Origin: Mesobacillus subterraneus
GTDB taxonomy: Bacteria; Bacillota; Bacilli; Bacillales; Cytobacillaceae
Assembly (NCBI RefSeq): GCF_003937825.1
Contig: NZ_RSFW01000009.1
Coordinates: 248,001-312,000, forward strand
DNA: 64,000 bases
Reading direction: 5' to 3'
Numbering within the stretch: the first letter of the stretch is position 1; each line of letters opens with the position of its first letter. Under the pieces are notes generated by a model, which saw only the letters and a program-made list of their open reading frames with translations, was not told where the DNA came from and did not search any database. The translations under genes were made by a program, and so were the position numbers. Positions 47,690 to 56,961 of this stretch are shown here, piece by piece.

Positions 47690-47833
47690 ATGTACGCCTT
47701 CTTCCTCTATTAGTTTACCTATATTCTACCATTTGAATGGAAAAAGGCCGAAGATTTTATCTCCGGCCCCCAGAACGATCTGCAATTTTATGCGCATTTC
47801 TTTTATACCCGGATGTTAAAGCCCTTAAACCTT

Positions 47834-48619
47834 TTAAATTGATTTAACCATACCCCCATCAACCAGGAATGAACTTCCTGTCATGTAGGAGTTTGCGTCC
47901 GAGGCTAGGAAGACGACAACCTTGGCGAACTCTTCAGGCTTTCCGTAGCGGCCCAATGGTATTGTCCCTTTCACCTTCTCTTCCACTTCTTGACGGGTAA
48001 TCTGAAGCTTTTCCGCATTGATTTCATCTAAATGTCTTACTCTGTCAGTGGCAATCCTGCCCGGTGCGACAGTATTGATCAGAATCCCATATTGGGCAAG
48101 CTCCTCGGATAAAGTTTTTGTCAGTCCGACAATACCGGTTCGGAAAGTATTCGAAAGCAGCAATCCCGGAATTGGCTCCTTGATCGAAGAGGAAGCAATA
48201 TTGATAATCTTGCCTCCTTGTTTCTTTAAGTAAGGCAATGATTCGCGGATCAGCCGGATATACGATAGCAGATTCAGCTCGAATGCTGACTGCCATTGTT
48301 CATCTGTAATGGTATCAAAAGAACCTGCAGGCGGGCCGCCAGCATTGTTGACCAGAATATCCAGCTGTCCGAAATGTTCAATTGCGCTGCCGATTAACTC
48401 TTTGATCTGTTCAGGTTGAGTAATATCTGTTTGCTTATATACTATTTGCCCGGTACCTGATTGTTTCAATTCTTCTGCAACCTTGGCAAGCTTTTCACCA
48501 TCCCTGCCTGAAATGACGACATTAGCGCCCTCTTTCAATAGCCCTTCGGCAATTGCCCTCCCAAGTCCCTGGCTTGAAGCCGCGATGACTGCGGTTTTAC
48601 CTTTAAGCTTGAGCTCCAT
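47834..48619 (-). CDS. SDR-fold protein lacking the catalytic Tyr and Lys
   Basis: 261 residues with a clear short-chain dehydrogenase fold: a modified cofactor loop (AASSQGLG), NNAG, and a C-terminal PLGRYGKPEEF...VDGG. Where active enzymes have YxxxK the sequence is S156-N-T-F-R160, so both the catalytic Tyr and Lys are replaced. A known SDR-like subgroup related to 3-oxoacyl-ACP reductase has an imperfect tetrad of this kind. Ribosome site AGGAGG. Activity doubtful. Confidence 0.82.
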   Translation of the reverse strand: MELKLKGKTAVIAASSQGLGRAIAEGLLKEGANVVISGRDGEKLAKVAEELKQSGTGQIVYKQTDITQPEQIKELIGSAIEHFGQLDILVNNAGGPPAGSFDTITDEQWQSAFELNLLSYIRLIRESLPYLKKQGGKIINIASSSIKEPIPGLLLSNTFRTGIVGLTKTLSEELAQYGILINTVAPGRIATDRVRHLDEINAEKLQITRQEVEEKVKGTIPLGRYGKPEEFAKVVVFLASDANSYMTGSSFLVDGGMVKSI

Positions 48620-48760
48620 ATGTATTCCTCCTATTATTTATTTAGCTAATCTAATTATATAAAAATTTTCAGAAAATGAACAAATGAAAACAATCCAAGT
48701 ATTTGCCTTTGATTGCCTTTCTTTTTATACTTTGGCTATAGTCAAACTGTGAGGTGTGAA

Positions 48761-49426
48761 ATGTTTTATAAAGAACTTTATGTTTACGATCAAAATAAGC
48801 CTGTAAAAGCGGTCATCAGAAATTATACAAAAAAAGATTTCGATGATTTGATCCAAGTCCAGCGGGAGGCTTTTCCCCCGCCCTTTCCAGAAGATCTCTT
48901 ATGGAATAACGAACAACTGACAAACCACGTCACCCTTTTTCCCGAAGGGGCGCTATGTGTTGAAGTTGACGGCAAAGTTGCTGGTTCAATCACCGGTTTA
49001 ATCGTAAAATTAAACGATGGAGACGAAGAACATTCATGGGCAGACATTACCGATAACGGCTATATACGAAATCATGATCCAGACGGCAATACTCTGTACA
49101 TCGTTGATATATGCATCAGCCCCGTCTATCGAAAACTCGGGCTCGGCAAATGGATGATGCAGTCCATGTTCGAAACTGTGGTTCATTTAGGGCTTGATCG
49201 ACTGCTGGGTGGCGGAAGGATGCCAGGATATCATCTTCACTCTGAGGAGATGAGCATTGACCAGTATGCGGAAAAAGTACTGAGTGGAGAACTTCGTGAT
49301 CCAGTCATGTCCTTTTTGCTAAGATGCGGCCGTACACCAGTCAAACCCGCATCAAATTATCTTGAAGACGAAGAATCATTAAATTTTGCAATGCTTATGG
49401 AATGGAGAAACCCATTTAAACATTAA
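48761..49426 (+). CDS. ykwB: GNAT acetyltransferase YkwB-like
   Basis: 221 residues. Acetyl-CoA-binding motif A in ICISPVYRKLGLGKWMM preceded by a long beta strand; conserved GGGRMPGYH segment after it. The ATG at 48761 has GTGAGGTG upstream. Resembles B. subtilis YkwB, which lies near ykwC. Acceptor substrate unknown. A strong terminator follows at once. Confidence 0.78.
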   Translation: MFYKELYVYDQNKPVKAVIRNYTKKDFDDLIQVQREAFPPPFPEDLLWNNEQLTNHVTLFPEGALCVEVDGKVAGSITGLIVKLNDGDEEHSWADITDNGYIRNHDPDGNTLYIVDICISPVYRKLGLGKWMMQSMFETVVHLGLDRLLGGGRMPGYHLHSEEMSIDQYAEKVLSGELRDPVMSFLLRCGRTPVKPASNYLEDEESLNFAMLMEWRNPFKH

Positions 49427-49470
49427 AGGGTGTCCCAAAAGGTATAAACTTTTGGGCACCCTCTTTTTTT
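49427..49470 (+). terminator. Strong terminator of ykwB
   Basis: Stem AGGGTGTCCCAAAAG/CTTTTGGGCACCCT followed by CTTTTTTT. Confidence 0.9.
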
Positions 49471-49493
49471 AGATTAGCTTCTAAATTTGGTCC

Positions 49494-49684
49494 GTTGATT
49501 TCTGTTCCAGGCGCTTCGCTTCCGCGGGGCTGGCGCTGAGCCTCCTCATCGCTTCGCTCTTGCGGGGTCTCACCTGACCAGCTTAGCCCGCAGGACTCTG
49601 AATAGCTTCCTTGGACCTGCCCACGCACGATGAAAATGCGTTAGCATTTTCGGAGGAGTCTTCGCGCCTTCCACTCCAATCAAC
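49494..49684. repeat. Dispersed Bacillaceae-type intergenic repeat with terminal GTTGATT/AATCAAC
   Basis: About 190 bp, G+C-rich compared with its surroundings and bounded by GTTGATT and AATCAAC. On the minus strand it runs from GGAGTGGAAGGCGCGAAGAC through GTGAGACCCCGCAAGAGCG to CGCCTGGAACAGAAATCAAC. It has an internal hairpin GAAAATGC/GCATTTTC (49632-49651). I recognise it as the type of non-coding element found in many copies in Bacillus genomes. The open frame inside is an artefact. Confidence 0.7.
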
Positions 49685-49744
49685 TCAAGTTTCTAAATTC
49701 ATTTTTTGCCCAAAAAAATACAAGAAAACCCCTCTTTTGTATAT

Positions 49745-49979
49745 TTAAGTCACCACAACAAAACAAACAGATCGATTTCGCCGTCGATCAGATGAATCGC
49801 CATATCTTTTTATCTCTTTATCCGGGAGGGCCGTCCGCCTTCCATCCTCGAATGATGTTAAAAGTCATTCTTTTTATGCATATGCCAACCGAATTTATTT
49901 CTCTCCACAAATCGCGAAACAACTGAAGAAGTCCACTGAAAAATACGATAAAAAACTGGACAAAAAATGCAGCTTTTAA
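49745..49979 (+). pseudogene. Decayed IS1182-like transposase fragment
   Basis: Frame one reads ...IDFAVDQMNRHIFLSLYPGG then PSAFHPRMMLKVILF; shifting frame near 49880 it continues AYANRIYFSPQIAKQLKKS and stops at 49979. The HPRMMLKVILxAYxxxIYxSxxIAK block is typical of the N-terminal part of IS1182-family transposases. Both ends are missing and no terminal repeats are seen. It lies next to the dispersed repeat. Confidence 0.55.
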
Positions 49980-49981
49980 AC

Positions 49982-50012
49982 AAAAAAATGCCGGCTGATA
50001 AACAGCCGGCCA
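49982..50012 (-). terminator. Terminator of ptsHI
   Basis: Stem GCCGGCTG/CAGCCGGC; the minus strand continues CATTTTTTTG. It is about 110 nt after the ptsI stop; the intervening sequence shows no gene. Confidence 0.75.
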
Positions 50013-50121
50013 AATCTGGGGGAAAATGAGAATGATTAGCTTACTTTCAGTCTAACCAAAGTGCTTACTCATCTATACCCGGTACCTATATGTTAAAACA
50101 TTTTTTTATATTACATTTATA

Positions 50122-51837
50122 TTACAAAGAAACAGAACGGTTTACTGCTTCGACAACTTCCTCTGTTGTACTCATATTCAGTACATCTGAAGCCAATTGT
50201 TCCATATCCGCTTTGCTTAAGTTCCTGATCAATGAGCGTGCCTTCAAAATTGAAGAAGCACTCATCGAGAACTCATCCAGTCCCAACCCCAGAAGGATTG
50301 GAATCGCTGTTTCGTCCCCTGCCATTTCACCGCACATTCCAGCCCACTTGCCTTCTTTATGGGCAGCATCAATCACCATATTAACAAGGCGAAGAATCGA
50401 TGGATTATATGGCTGATAGAGGTAAGAAACCTGCTGATTCATACGGTCAGCAGCCATTGTGTATTGAATCAAGTCGTTCGTACCGATGCTGAAGAAATCC
50501 ACTTCCTTAGCAAATTGATCTGCCAGGACTGCTGTAGAAGGAATTTCCACCATGATGCCAAGCTCGATATGATCGGCAACCTGGATCCCTTCGTTTACCA
50601 GCTTTGATTTTTCCTCTTCAAGCATCGCCTTTGCTTCCCTGAATTCGTTCAGAGTCGCAATCATCGGGAACATGACCTTAAGGTTGCCATGCACACTTGC
50701 ACGCAACAAAGCACGAAGCTGAGTGCGGAAAATATCCTGCTCCTCGAGGCAAAGGCGGATTGCCCTGAAACCAAGGAACGGATTCATTTCTTTTGGCAGG
50801 TTAAGATATGGAAGCTCTTTATCGCCGCCGATGTCCAGTGTACGAACCACAACGGGCTTGCCTTCCATGCCTTCAAGAACAGCTTTATATGCTGTATATT
50901 GTTCCTCTTCAGTTGGAAGCTGGTCCCTGTCCATGTAGAGGAATTCTGTACGATACAAGCCAATCCCCTCGCCGCCATTTTCTACTACACCCTTTAAATC
51001 TTTTGGTGTACCGATGTTGGCAGCAAGTTCGACATGGTGACCATCTGCTGTGACCGACTTCTCGTTCACAAGCTTCGCCCACTCTGCTTTCTGCTTTTCA
51101 AAGTCTTCCTGAGTCTTTTTATAGGCTTCAAGAAGTTCAGGGGTTGGATTGAAATGCACTTCACCTTTCAAGCCGTCAACGACGACAAGGTCGCCATTGT
51201 TGATTTCTTCAGTTGCTGACTTTGTGCCAACAACCGCAGGAATTTCCATGGAACGGGCCATGATGGCTGAATGGGAAGTTCGGCCGCCAATATTGGTTGT
51301 GAATCCTTTAACAAATTGGCGGTTGAGCTGTGCAGTATCAGAAGGAGTCAGATCCTCAGCCACTATGACCACTTCTTCTGCAATCATGCTTGGGTTCGGA
51401 ATCTGGATTCCCAAAAGATGGGCCAATACGCGTTTGGTTACATCGCGGATATCTGCCGCTCGTTCTTTCATGTATTCATTGTCCATCGACTCGAACATGC
51501 TGATGAACATATCGGCTGTTTCTTTTAATGCTTGTTCTGCATTGACTTTTTCGTTGTTGATTTTATCTTCGATGGGTGAAATCAATTCTGGATCGCTTAG
51601 AACGAGTAGATGTGCATCAAAAATTGCAGCTTTATCAGCACCCAAAGCTGTTCCGGCATGGTCACGGATTTTTTCAAGCTCTGACTTGGCTGTCTGAAGG
51701 GCAGATTGGAATCGGGCCACTTCCTCAGCAGGAACGTCAATTGTCTTTTTCTCGAAAGTAAAATCCGGCTCGACCAGCTTATAAGCTTTTGCGATCGCTA
51801 TGCCATTTGAAGCGGCAATACCGTGAAGAAAGCCCAT
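50122..51837 (-). CDS. ptsI: PTS Enzyme I
   Basis: 571 residues. Phosphoenolpyruvate-protein phosphotransferase, first step of the PTS; phosphorylates HPr. Active-site His189 in [15 protein letters not shown]-binding barrel with [26 protein letters not shown]-type segment and the GMCGEMAGD loop (Cys). Its ATG overlaps the ptsH stop by one base (TAATG), so translation is coupled. Confidence 0.97.
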   Translation of the reverse strand: MGFLHGIAASNGIAIAKAYKLVEPDFTFEKKTIDVPAEEVARFQSALQTAKSELEKIRDHAGTALGADKAAIFDAHLLVLSDPELISPIEDKINNEKVNAEQALKETADMFISMFESMDNEYMKERAADIRDVTKRVLAHLLGIQIPNPSMIAEEVVIVAEDLTPSDTAQLNRQFVKGFTTNIGGRTSHSAIMARSMEIPAVVGTKSATEEINNGDLVVVDGLKGEVHFNPTPELLEAYKKTQEDFEKQKAEWAKLVNEKSVTADGHHVELAANIGTPKDLKGVVENGGEGIGLYRTEFLYMDRDQLPTEEEQYTAYKAVLEGMEGKPVVVRTLDIGGDKELPYLNLPKEMNPFLGFRAIRLCLEEQDIFRTQLRALLRASVHGNLKVMFPMIATLNEFREAKAMLEEEKSKLVNEGIQVADHIELGIMVEIPSTAVLADQFAKEVDFFSIGTNDLIQYTMAADRMNQQVSYLYQPYNPSILRLVNMVIDAAHKEGKWAGMCGEMAGDETAIPILLGLGLDEFSMSASSILKARSLIRNLSKADMEQLASDVLNMSTTEEVVEAVNRSVSL

Positions 51838-52103
51838 TATTCAGCTAGTCCTTCTTTTTTAAGAGTTTCTTCGAGTGTGTTAAGAGCATCTTGCTCGTCG
51901 CTTCCTTCAGCGATGATGGAGATATCTGCTCCCTGGCCGATTCCTAATGACATTACACCCATGATAGACTTAAGGTTAACCTTTTTCTCTTTATATTCTA
52001 AGTGGATTTCTGAATCGAACTTGCTAGCCGCTTGTACAAGCATAGTAGCCGGGCGAGCATGAATTCCTGTTTCAGCAACAACCTTGAATTGTTTTTGTAC
52101 CAT
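51837..52103 (-). CDS. ptsH: PTS phosphocarrier HPr
   Basis: 88 residues. His15 (GIHARPAT) carries the phosphoryl group from Enzyme I; Ser46 ([12 protein letters not shown]) is the HPr-kinase site that makes HPr(Ser-P), the CcpA corepressor. Ribosome site AAAAGGAG. In B. subtilis ptsG precedes ptsH; here it does not. Confidence 0.97.
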   Translation of the reverse strand: MVQKQFKVVAETGIHARPATMLVQAASKFDSEIHLEYKEKKVNLKSIMGVMSLGIGQGADISIIAEGSDEQDALNTLEETLKKEGLAE

Positions 52104-52437
52104 ACTGGATCATTCTCCTTTTAAATAAATGATTAAGATGACCATACATGATGCCTTCCAAACTAAATGGCTCAATTCAGCGAAAGGTCAAAATACAGCC
52201 TAGCTAAAATGATATTTGTATTTTACCCATTTGTATTGTTCTTTCACACCATATATTATTTCCAATCATTTCCGCAGAAATCTGGATTGGCATCCCACAC
52301 AAAAGAATAGCATTTTGCCTTTGCATAGACAATGAAAAAACCTTGATTTTTAAAGGTTTTGAGCATTTTTTTCAGTAAAACGTTTTCATTTTTACGGAAT
52401 TGTGACAAATTACCGTCCTGCAAAATAATGATGTTGG
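52104..52437. promoter_or_regulatory. ptsH upstream region with terminator and cre-like site
   Basis: 334 bp. A hairpin AAAACCTT/AAGGTTTT (52337-52360), with TTTTTTCATTG on the minus strand, ends the membrane-protein operon. GTAAAACGTTTTCA at 52375-52388 fits 12/14 positions of the CcpA cre consensus. A likely ptsH promoter lies between 52104 and 52330 on the minus strand, but no convincing -35/-10 pair stood out. Confidence 0.5.
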
Positions 52438-53685
52438 TTAATCTTTTAAAAATTTTTTCAAATTCTTCTTCAAACCGTATTCTTTTCCCTCTTTTCGCAG
52501 ACTGTGCAACTGATTTTTAATATGTTTTATTTCTTCAATGAACCAGCCTTCTGCAGAAACCTCTTTCATTTCCCCATATCTCACCTTCTCGTACGCTTCA
52601 ACGGTACGTTCATCATATTTGATGCCGAGCCTGTTAAACCATTCATCGATCCCTTCATGGCTTAGCCGGCCAAATTCCTTTTTGTGCGCGAACTTTTCCA
52701 GCTTGAAGATTTCCTTTCGAATTTGATGTTCAGGAACTGGAGAACGCTTATTAAAGACATGCTTTGGATTTACAAGATTATCAGGTAAACCAGAGGTGAT
52801 GTATCCGGCAAATGCAGCTTTTGGTTCATCTTTTTTTCTAAAAAGCGATGATTTGCGATAAATCAAATAAAAAACAAGTACACCAATCGCAACAAACATG
52901 ATTGGGCCCCAGAAATCAGCGTCAAACATTTGCCTCGATGCCACAAATTCCGACTCCTCCTGTATATTTGGCTTCTGCCGGGAGAAAACCCGGCCGGCTC
53001 TTTCCTGCATAGCCGGCGAACCAATCCATGCAAAGAAAGGATACAGCAAAAAGGAAAGAATCAGACCGATTCCTTGAAGGATGAAAAAGAATGCTTCTTT
53101 CAGGAAGTTCCTGCCGAAAGTAATCAATACCACGGCAATCACAATCGCTCCAAAGAGTTTGGAATAGACCAATGCGAACTTGCTTTTCGCAGCCAGTTCC
53201 ACTTCAAGCCATCTGAGCAGGAACTGCCCCAATAAAATAAACAGCAATTGGAATATCATTAAAAACGCCATTTGGCCCAAATACACTGTTCCATGGAAAT
53301 AGGCCAGAGGAGACAGGAATAACCCTATGAGAAAAGTTAGTAAGAGCCAGACACTTTGAGAATTGCTGGCTGTATCTTGATGGAACTTCATTACTCTCCA
53401 GAAAACCAGTACAGCCATGATGGTTATATAGAATAGCTTAAGCCCCGCCCAAATTCCGGCCAGATAAAGAACAGGCATGATGATGACAAAGAACAATACC
53501 TTTGCCAGTTTCTCTTTCTTTTCTAATAAGCTGGAAAACGTTAAGGACCCGCCAGCCGCTATCGCCATAGCCGGTAATAGCGGCATTTGCTGGCTTGATA
53601 ATAAATGGAGTATGACAAGGACAAAGGCCGTAAAAGTCCATTCAATATAAAAACGATAGAAAATGGTAAGGACACGAATACTCAC
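52438..53685 (-). CDS. Polytopic membrane protein with C-terminal DUF4129-like domain
   Basis: 415 residues. About 7-8 membrane helices to residue 225, a short external segment, another helix near 262-282, then a charged cytosolic C-terminal domain with LSHEGIDEWFNRLGI and a tyrosine-containing YEKVRYGE motif, like the DUF4129 tail often found in MoxR/DUF58 operons. GTG start overlapping the DUF58 stop by 4 nt. It takes the place usually held by a transglutaminase-domain protein; I see no transglutaminase triad. Confidence 0.72.
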   Translation of the reverse strand: MSIRVLTIFYRFYIEWTFTAFVLVILHLLSSQQMPLLPAMAIAAGGSLTFSSLLEKKEKLAKVLFFVIIMPVLYLAGIWAGLKLFYITIMAVLVFWRVMKFHQDTASNSQSVWLLLTFLIGLFLSPLAYFHGTVYLGQMAFLMIFQLLFILLGQFLLRWLEVELAAKSKFALVYSKLFGAIVIAVVLITFGRNFLKEAFFFILQGIGLILSFLLYPFFAWIGSPAMQERAGRVFSRQKPNIQEESEFVASRQMFDADFWGPIMFVAIGVLVFYLIYRKSSLFRKKDEPKAAFAGYITSGLPDNLVNPKHVFNKRSPVPEHQIRKEIFKLEKFAHKKEFGRLSHEGIDEWFNRLGIKYDERTVEAYEKVRYGEMKEVSAEGWFIEEIKHIKNQLHSLRKEGKEYGLKKNLKKFLKD

Positions 53686-54881
53686 TTGCCTGCCACATCC
53701 TTCTTTATGTTAGTGCCCAGGGGCTCAAGGAAGGCATCCTTTTCATGCTTGTGAAGCTCAAAAAATTGCACTCCTTCATTGCTCCAGTTCTGAAAATACT
53801 TATTTGCCCCCGGCGTGCGAATACCAGCATGTATCATAGCAGGCGCCTGTGGAAGATGCCTCCTGTAAAAAAACAGCATGCGCTCATATGGAATGTTTGG
53901 TGAATGAAAGTCCGCCAGAGCAAGAATATCAAGTAATTTTTGCAAATGATCCTTGCCCGACCCTAATGGAAGATAGGTGAATGGTGTTAAACCTGCAGAC
54001 CTGATATTGATGCAAATCGAAAAAGGAATATTTCTCTTTTGAAAAAGATATGCCATTTCCGCCATACTGCTCATCAAGAATTCAAGGTCTGCAGTCACCG
54101 AGAAGCCATCTGAAATATTGACCAGCATAACAGCACCGGCTTCATGAATCCGTTCGAATTCCTTCGTTTGCAGTGTCATCCTTCGCGCACTTGCTTTCCA
54201 GTTAATCCGATTGAAACTGTCTGTCGGAAGATAGTCACGAGTCCCAATGGGCCCGAGATTGTCTTCAAATACGGAAAAGACAGATGGACTGCTTCCGGGT
54301 CTGAGCGATTGATGTTTATCCAAATTTCGCACAGCAATTGCCCGGGGATAGACAAGTGCCTCCAAATTGATAACATCAGTAAATTCAAGGAGAGTATCGC
54401 CAAAACCAAAAAAATGAGGAATCTGGATCTCCAGTTTCCGGATTTTAGAGAGTCCCCTTTTTTCAGCGGCAAACGGGATCGTTATGCTGATTTTTTCTTT
54501 TTGCCCCATGGAGAATGGCATGCTTACTTCAACCCTTGACTGATGGATATGGTACTCCCCGGAAGGCGGCACGACAGCATGATCAAAATAGACTGTCAGA
54601 TTCCCCTTCATGATCGGGAGACCATGGTTCGTAAACTCCAGGCTCCATACTCCCTCATCTCCAATGAAAAACCTGTTTCGTTCCCGCTTGTTTTCGAAAA
54701 ACAGGCCTTCTCCAATATGCTTCAGATAGTAAGAATTTCCAGCGGCGATAAAAATAATCAGCAGCCCGGCGCCAAATATCACCCAGGAATTTATGTAAAA
54801 GCTGGCTACGATTAATAAGATTCCAAGGAAAGCCAGGATGGAGAGAAAGCGATCTTCAATGACGACCTTTTTCCATAGCAT
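53682..54881 (-). CDS. DUF58 protein (YeaD-like)
   Basis: 399 residues. Two membrane helices near the N-terminus (about 15-55), a beta-rich region, then the DUF58 signature IGTRDYLPTDSFNRINWKAS and a von Willebrand A-like tail. ATG at 54881 chosen, four bases after the MoxR stop, with GAGG at proper distance; a TTG at 54902 lacks a site. The family works with MoxR AAA+ ATPases, probably in complex maturation in the envelope. Confidence 0.85.
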   Translation of the reverse strand: MLWKKVVIEDRFLSILAFLGILLIVASFYINSWVIFGAGLLIIFIAAGNSYYLKHIGEGLFFENKRERNRFFIGDEGVWSLEFTNHGLPIMKGNLTVYFDHAVVPPSGEYHIHQSRVEVSMPFSMGQKEKISITIPFAAEKRGLSKIRKLEIQIPHFFGFGDTLLEFTDVINLEALVYPRAIAVRNLDKHQSLRPGSSPSVFSVFEDNLGPIGTRDYLPTDSFNRINWKASARRMTLQTKEFERIHEAGAVMLVNISDGFSVTADLEFLMSSMAEMAYLFQKRNIPFSICINIRSAGLTPFTYLPLGSGKDHLQKLLDILALADFHSPNIPYERMLFFYRRHLPQAPAMIHAGIRTPGANKYFQNWSNEGVQFFELHKHEKDAFLEPLGTNIKKDVAGK

Positions 54882-54885
54882 TGGC

Positions 54886-55830
54886 TTAAACCTCAGCTTC
54901 AACCGGAAGAGGGATGGATTCCAGCAATTCCTCGACCACTTTTTCCGGTGTCTTTGTCAGGGAAGCCTCCGCGGATAAATAAATCCTGTGTCCCATTACA
55001 AATGGAGCCATTTCTTTCACATCTTTAGGAACCACATAATTCCTGCCTCTTATAAAGGCCCTTCCCTGCGCTGCCTTCACCAGGGCAAGCGTTCCGCGGG
55101 GACTGATTCCCAGCTCTATCATCGGATGATTTCTTGTCTCTCTCGTAATGCTGAGGAGGTACTCCTGCACTGTCTCTGAAAGTTTAACCGTTTTGAGTTC
55201 ATGCTTCAGGATAGTAATATCCTCTTCTGTCAAAACTGGTGCAACAGAAGATACCGCAGAACCAAATCTATGCTTGCGGATCATTTCTTTTTCCTGATCA
55301 GCATTTGGATATTCCAGGGGAAGCTTCATAAAAAACCGATCCATCTGTGCAACAGGAAGCTGGAAGGTTCCCTGCTGGGATTCTACAGGGTTTTGTGTCG
55401 CAATGACAAGGAACGGAGACTTTAACGGAATCGTATGTCCGTCTATGGTGACCTGGTGCTCCTCCATTGCTTCAAGTAAGCTCGATTGCGTTCGAGGTGT
55501 TGCACGGTTGATTTCATCAGCCAAAAGTATATTGGTGACAATCGGGCCAGGTTTTAATTCAAACTCCTGCAGCTTGGGATTGAAGAATTGGATTCCGGTA
55601 ACATCACTCGGCAGGACATCTGGTGTAAACTGTATCCTTGTGAACTTTCCGCTTATGGCGGACGCGAATGTTTTGGCCAATAAAGTTTTGCCTGTACCAG
55701 GAACACTTTCCATCAGGATATGCCCATCATTCAAAAGGGAGATTGCCATCATCTCCACCTCATGCTGCCGTCCAATGACGATTTTCCCGATTTCATTCTT
55801 TAAAAGTTCCAGCTTGTTTGCTATTTCCAT
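54886..55830 (-). CDS. MoxR-family AAA+ ATPase
   Basis: 314 residues. Walker A GVPGTGKTLL-type loop (SVPGTGKTLLAKT), Walker B ILLADEINRA, sensor-1 ATQNPVE and an arginine-finger region; C-terminal AAA_lid_2. MoxR ATPases act as chaperones for partner complexes. First gene of MoxR-DUF58-membrane protein, which overlap or nearly touch. AGGGGGC before the ATG. Confidence 0.92.
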   Translation of the reverse strand: MEIANKLELLKNEIGKIVIGRQHEVEMMAISLLNDGHILMESVPGTGKTLLAKTFASAISGKFTRIQFTPDVLPSDVTGIQFFNPKLQEFELKPGPIVTNILLADEINRATPRTQSSLLEAMEEHQVTIDGHTIPLKSPFLVIATQNPVESQQGTFQLPVAQMDRFFMKLPLEYPNADQEKEMIRKHRFGSAVSSVAPVLTEEDITILKHELKTVKLSETVQEYLLSITRETRNHPMIELGISPRGTLALVKAAQGRAFIRGRNYVVPKDVKEMAPFVMGHRIYLSAEASLTKTPEKVVEELLESIPLPVEAEV

Positions 55831-55954
55831 TATAATGCCCCCTAAGTTTGTATCCTCTCTCTATACGACACCTAAAAATTCGAAATATTGCAAATATACT
55901 TATTTAAAAGTTTACCACCGGACCAATAAAAAGGGAAATACGACCCAAAAATAT

Positions 55955-55987
55955 CCAAAAAGAAGACACCTGAGTACGGTGCCTTCC
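55955..55987 (-). terminator. Terminator of the gene at 56003-56197
   Basis: Stem GAAGGCACC/GGTGTCTTC (wobble) with TTTTTGG on the minus strand. Confidence 0.7.
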
Positions 55988-56002
55988 TGCTGTTTCCTTC
56001 AT

Positions 56003-56197
56003 TTAACTTCTTTGTTCATCGAGATATTGATATAGGACATCTCCGCCCCTTTGGGCAATTCCTCGAAAATGTTTGAAATCCTCCCTTTTAACAAGCACTT
56101 CCCGGAACGCCATAAAATCCTGCTTTGCTACGAAAATTTCTTCTACTTCCCGGTTTTTCAAACTCTCCAGCATCCTGACAGCCTGGTCCTGATCCAT
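56003..56197 (-). CDS. Small acidic/basic helical protein, unknown
   Basis: 64 residues, MDQDQAVRMLESLKNREVEE..., soluble. Good ribosome site AGGGGGC. Some databases give such Bacillus proteins phage-resistance names, but nothing in the sequence supports that. Divergent from ykvS across 330 bp. Confidence 0.65.
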   Translation of the reverse strand: MDQDQAVRMLESLKNREVEEIFVAKQDFMAFREVLVKREDFKHFRGIAQRGGDVLYQYLDEQRS

Positions 56198-56527
56198 TTA
56201 AAAGCCCCCTCTTCCTGTTGATTCACTAATACTATTGTATATTCTTCTTCATCAAATGCAATTGCCGCATAAAAAAGCAGGTTTCCCCTCAATGATGCCG
56301 GAAATTAAAAAATATCCTCCCTAAGCCTAATTTACTAATAAATTTAAAATTTCTCTGGATGGAAGAGTCATTGTTTTATATAATAAGAAATATAAATTGA
56401 ATTTTCTAACTTTTACAAATTGAAAATTTCGTGAACATTTTAAATTTAATGCGTATTATCCTTTACGGGCGTATGAATTTAGTGCAAAATGTTAGTAATT
56501 CGAAATATAACGAAGGAGCGAGTTTAT
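56198..56527. other. Divergent intergenic region, no gene seen
   Basis: 330 bp, very A+T-rich, between the 64-residue gene and ykvS. Several TTGAAA/TTGAAT and TAAT-like boxes occur, but none forms a clearly better promoter. No hairpin or operator recognised. Confidence 0.4.
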
Positions 56528-56716
56528 TTGAAGAAAGCCGAAGTTGGAAATGTAATCGAATTCAAAGAAGGATTGCAGGGTGTTGTAGAAAAGGTCAATG
56601 AAAATTCGGTGATTGTGGATTTGACCTATATGAACAATTTCCGGGATTTAGAACTCGATCAACGCACAGTAATCAATCATAAAAACTATAAAATTGTTAA
56701 GGAAACAGCCTATTAA
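56528..56716 (+). CDS. ykvS: DUF2187 small protein YkvS
   Basis: 62 residues: KKAEVGNVIEFKEGLQGVVE then NENSVIVDLT and HKNYKIV, as in YkvS/DUF2187, a small KOW/SH3-like beta-barrel. TTG at 56528 follows AAGGAGCGAG; the longer frame from 56489 has no site. Function unknown. Confidence 0.85.
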   Translation: MKKAEVGNVIEFKEGLQGVVEKVNENSVIVDLTYMNNFRDLELDQRTVINHKNYKIVKETAY

Positions 56717-56732
56717 TATATGAACAAGAAGC

Positions 56733-56766
56733 AAAAAAGCAGCCTGGGCTGCTTTTTCTTCTTTTT
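56733..56766. terminator. Terminator after ykvS
   Basis: Stem AAAAGCAGC/GCTGCTTTT with a tight loop, then TCTTCTTTTT. The 195 nt that follow (56767-56961) show no gene. Confidence 0.75.
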
Positions 56767-56961
56767 AGGCTCTTTTCGTAAACTTTGTTGCTTTCTGGTC
56801 CAAACGTAATGTTCCTGCTTTGGATTTATACGATTTTTCCTGCATCGTTAGTGATGGAGCAACAAGAAAAGAGCCCCGAATCCTGAGGAAATGCAGGTGA
56901 AGGGTTACATACGAAAACCAACAATCAATGCGAAAACCGCTTCTTTTAAAATGGAGTTCAT

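Noticed and set aside
49416-49628. Open frame inside the dispersed repeat
   Set aside because: It reads through a terminator and a non-coding repeat; Arg/Glu/Gly-rich text typical of such elements.
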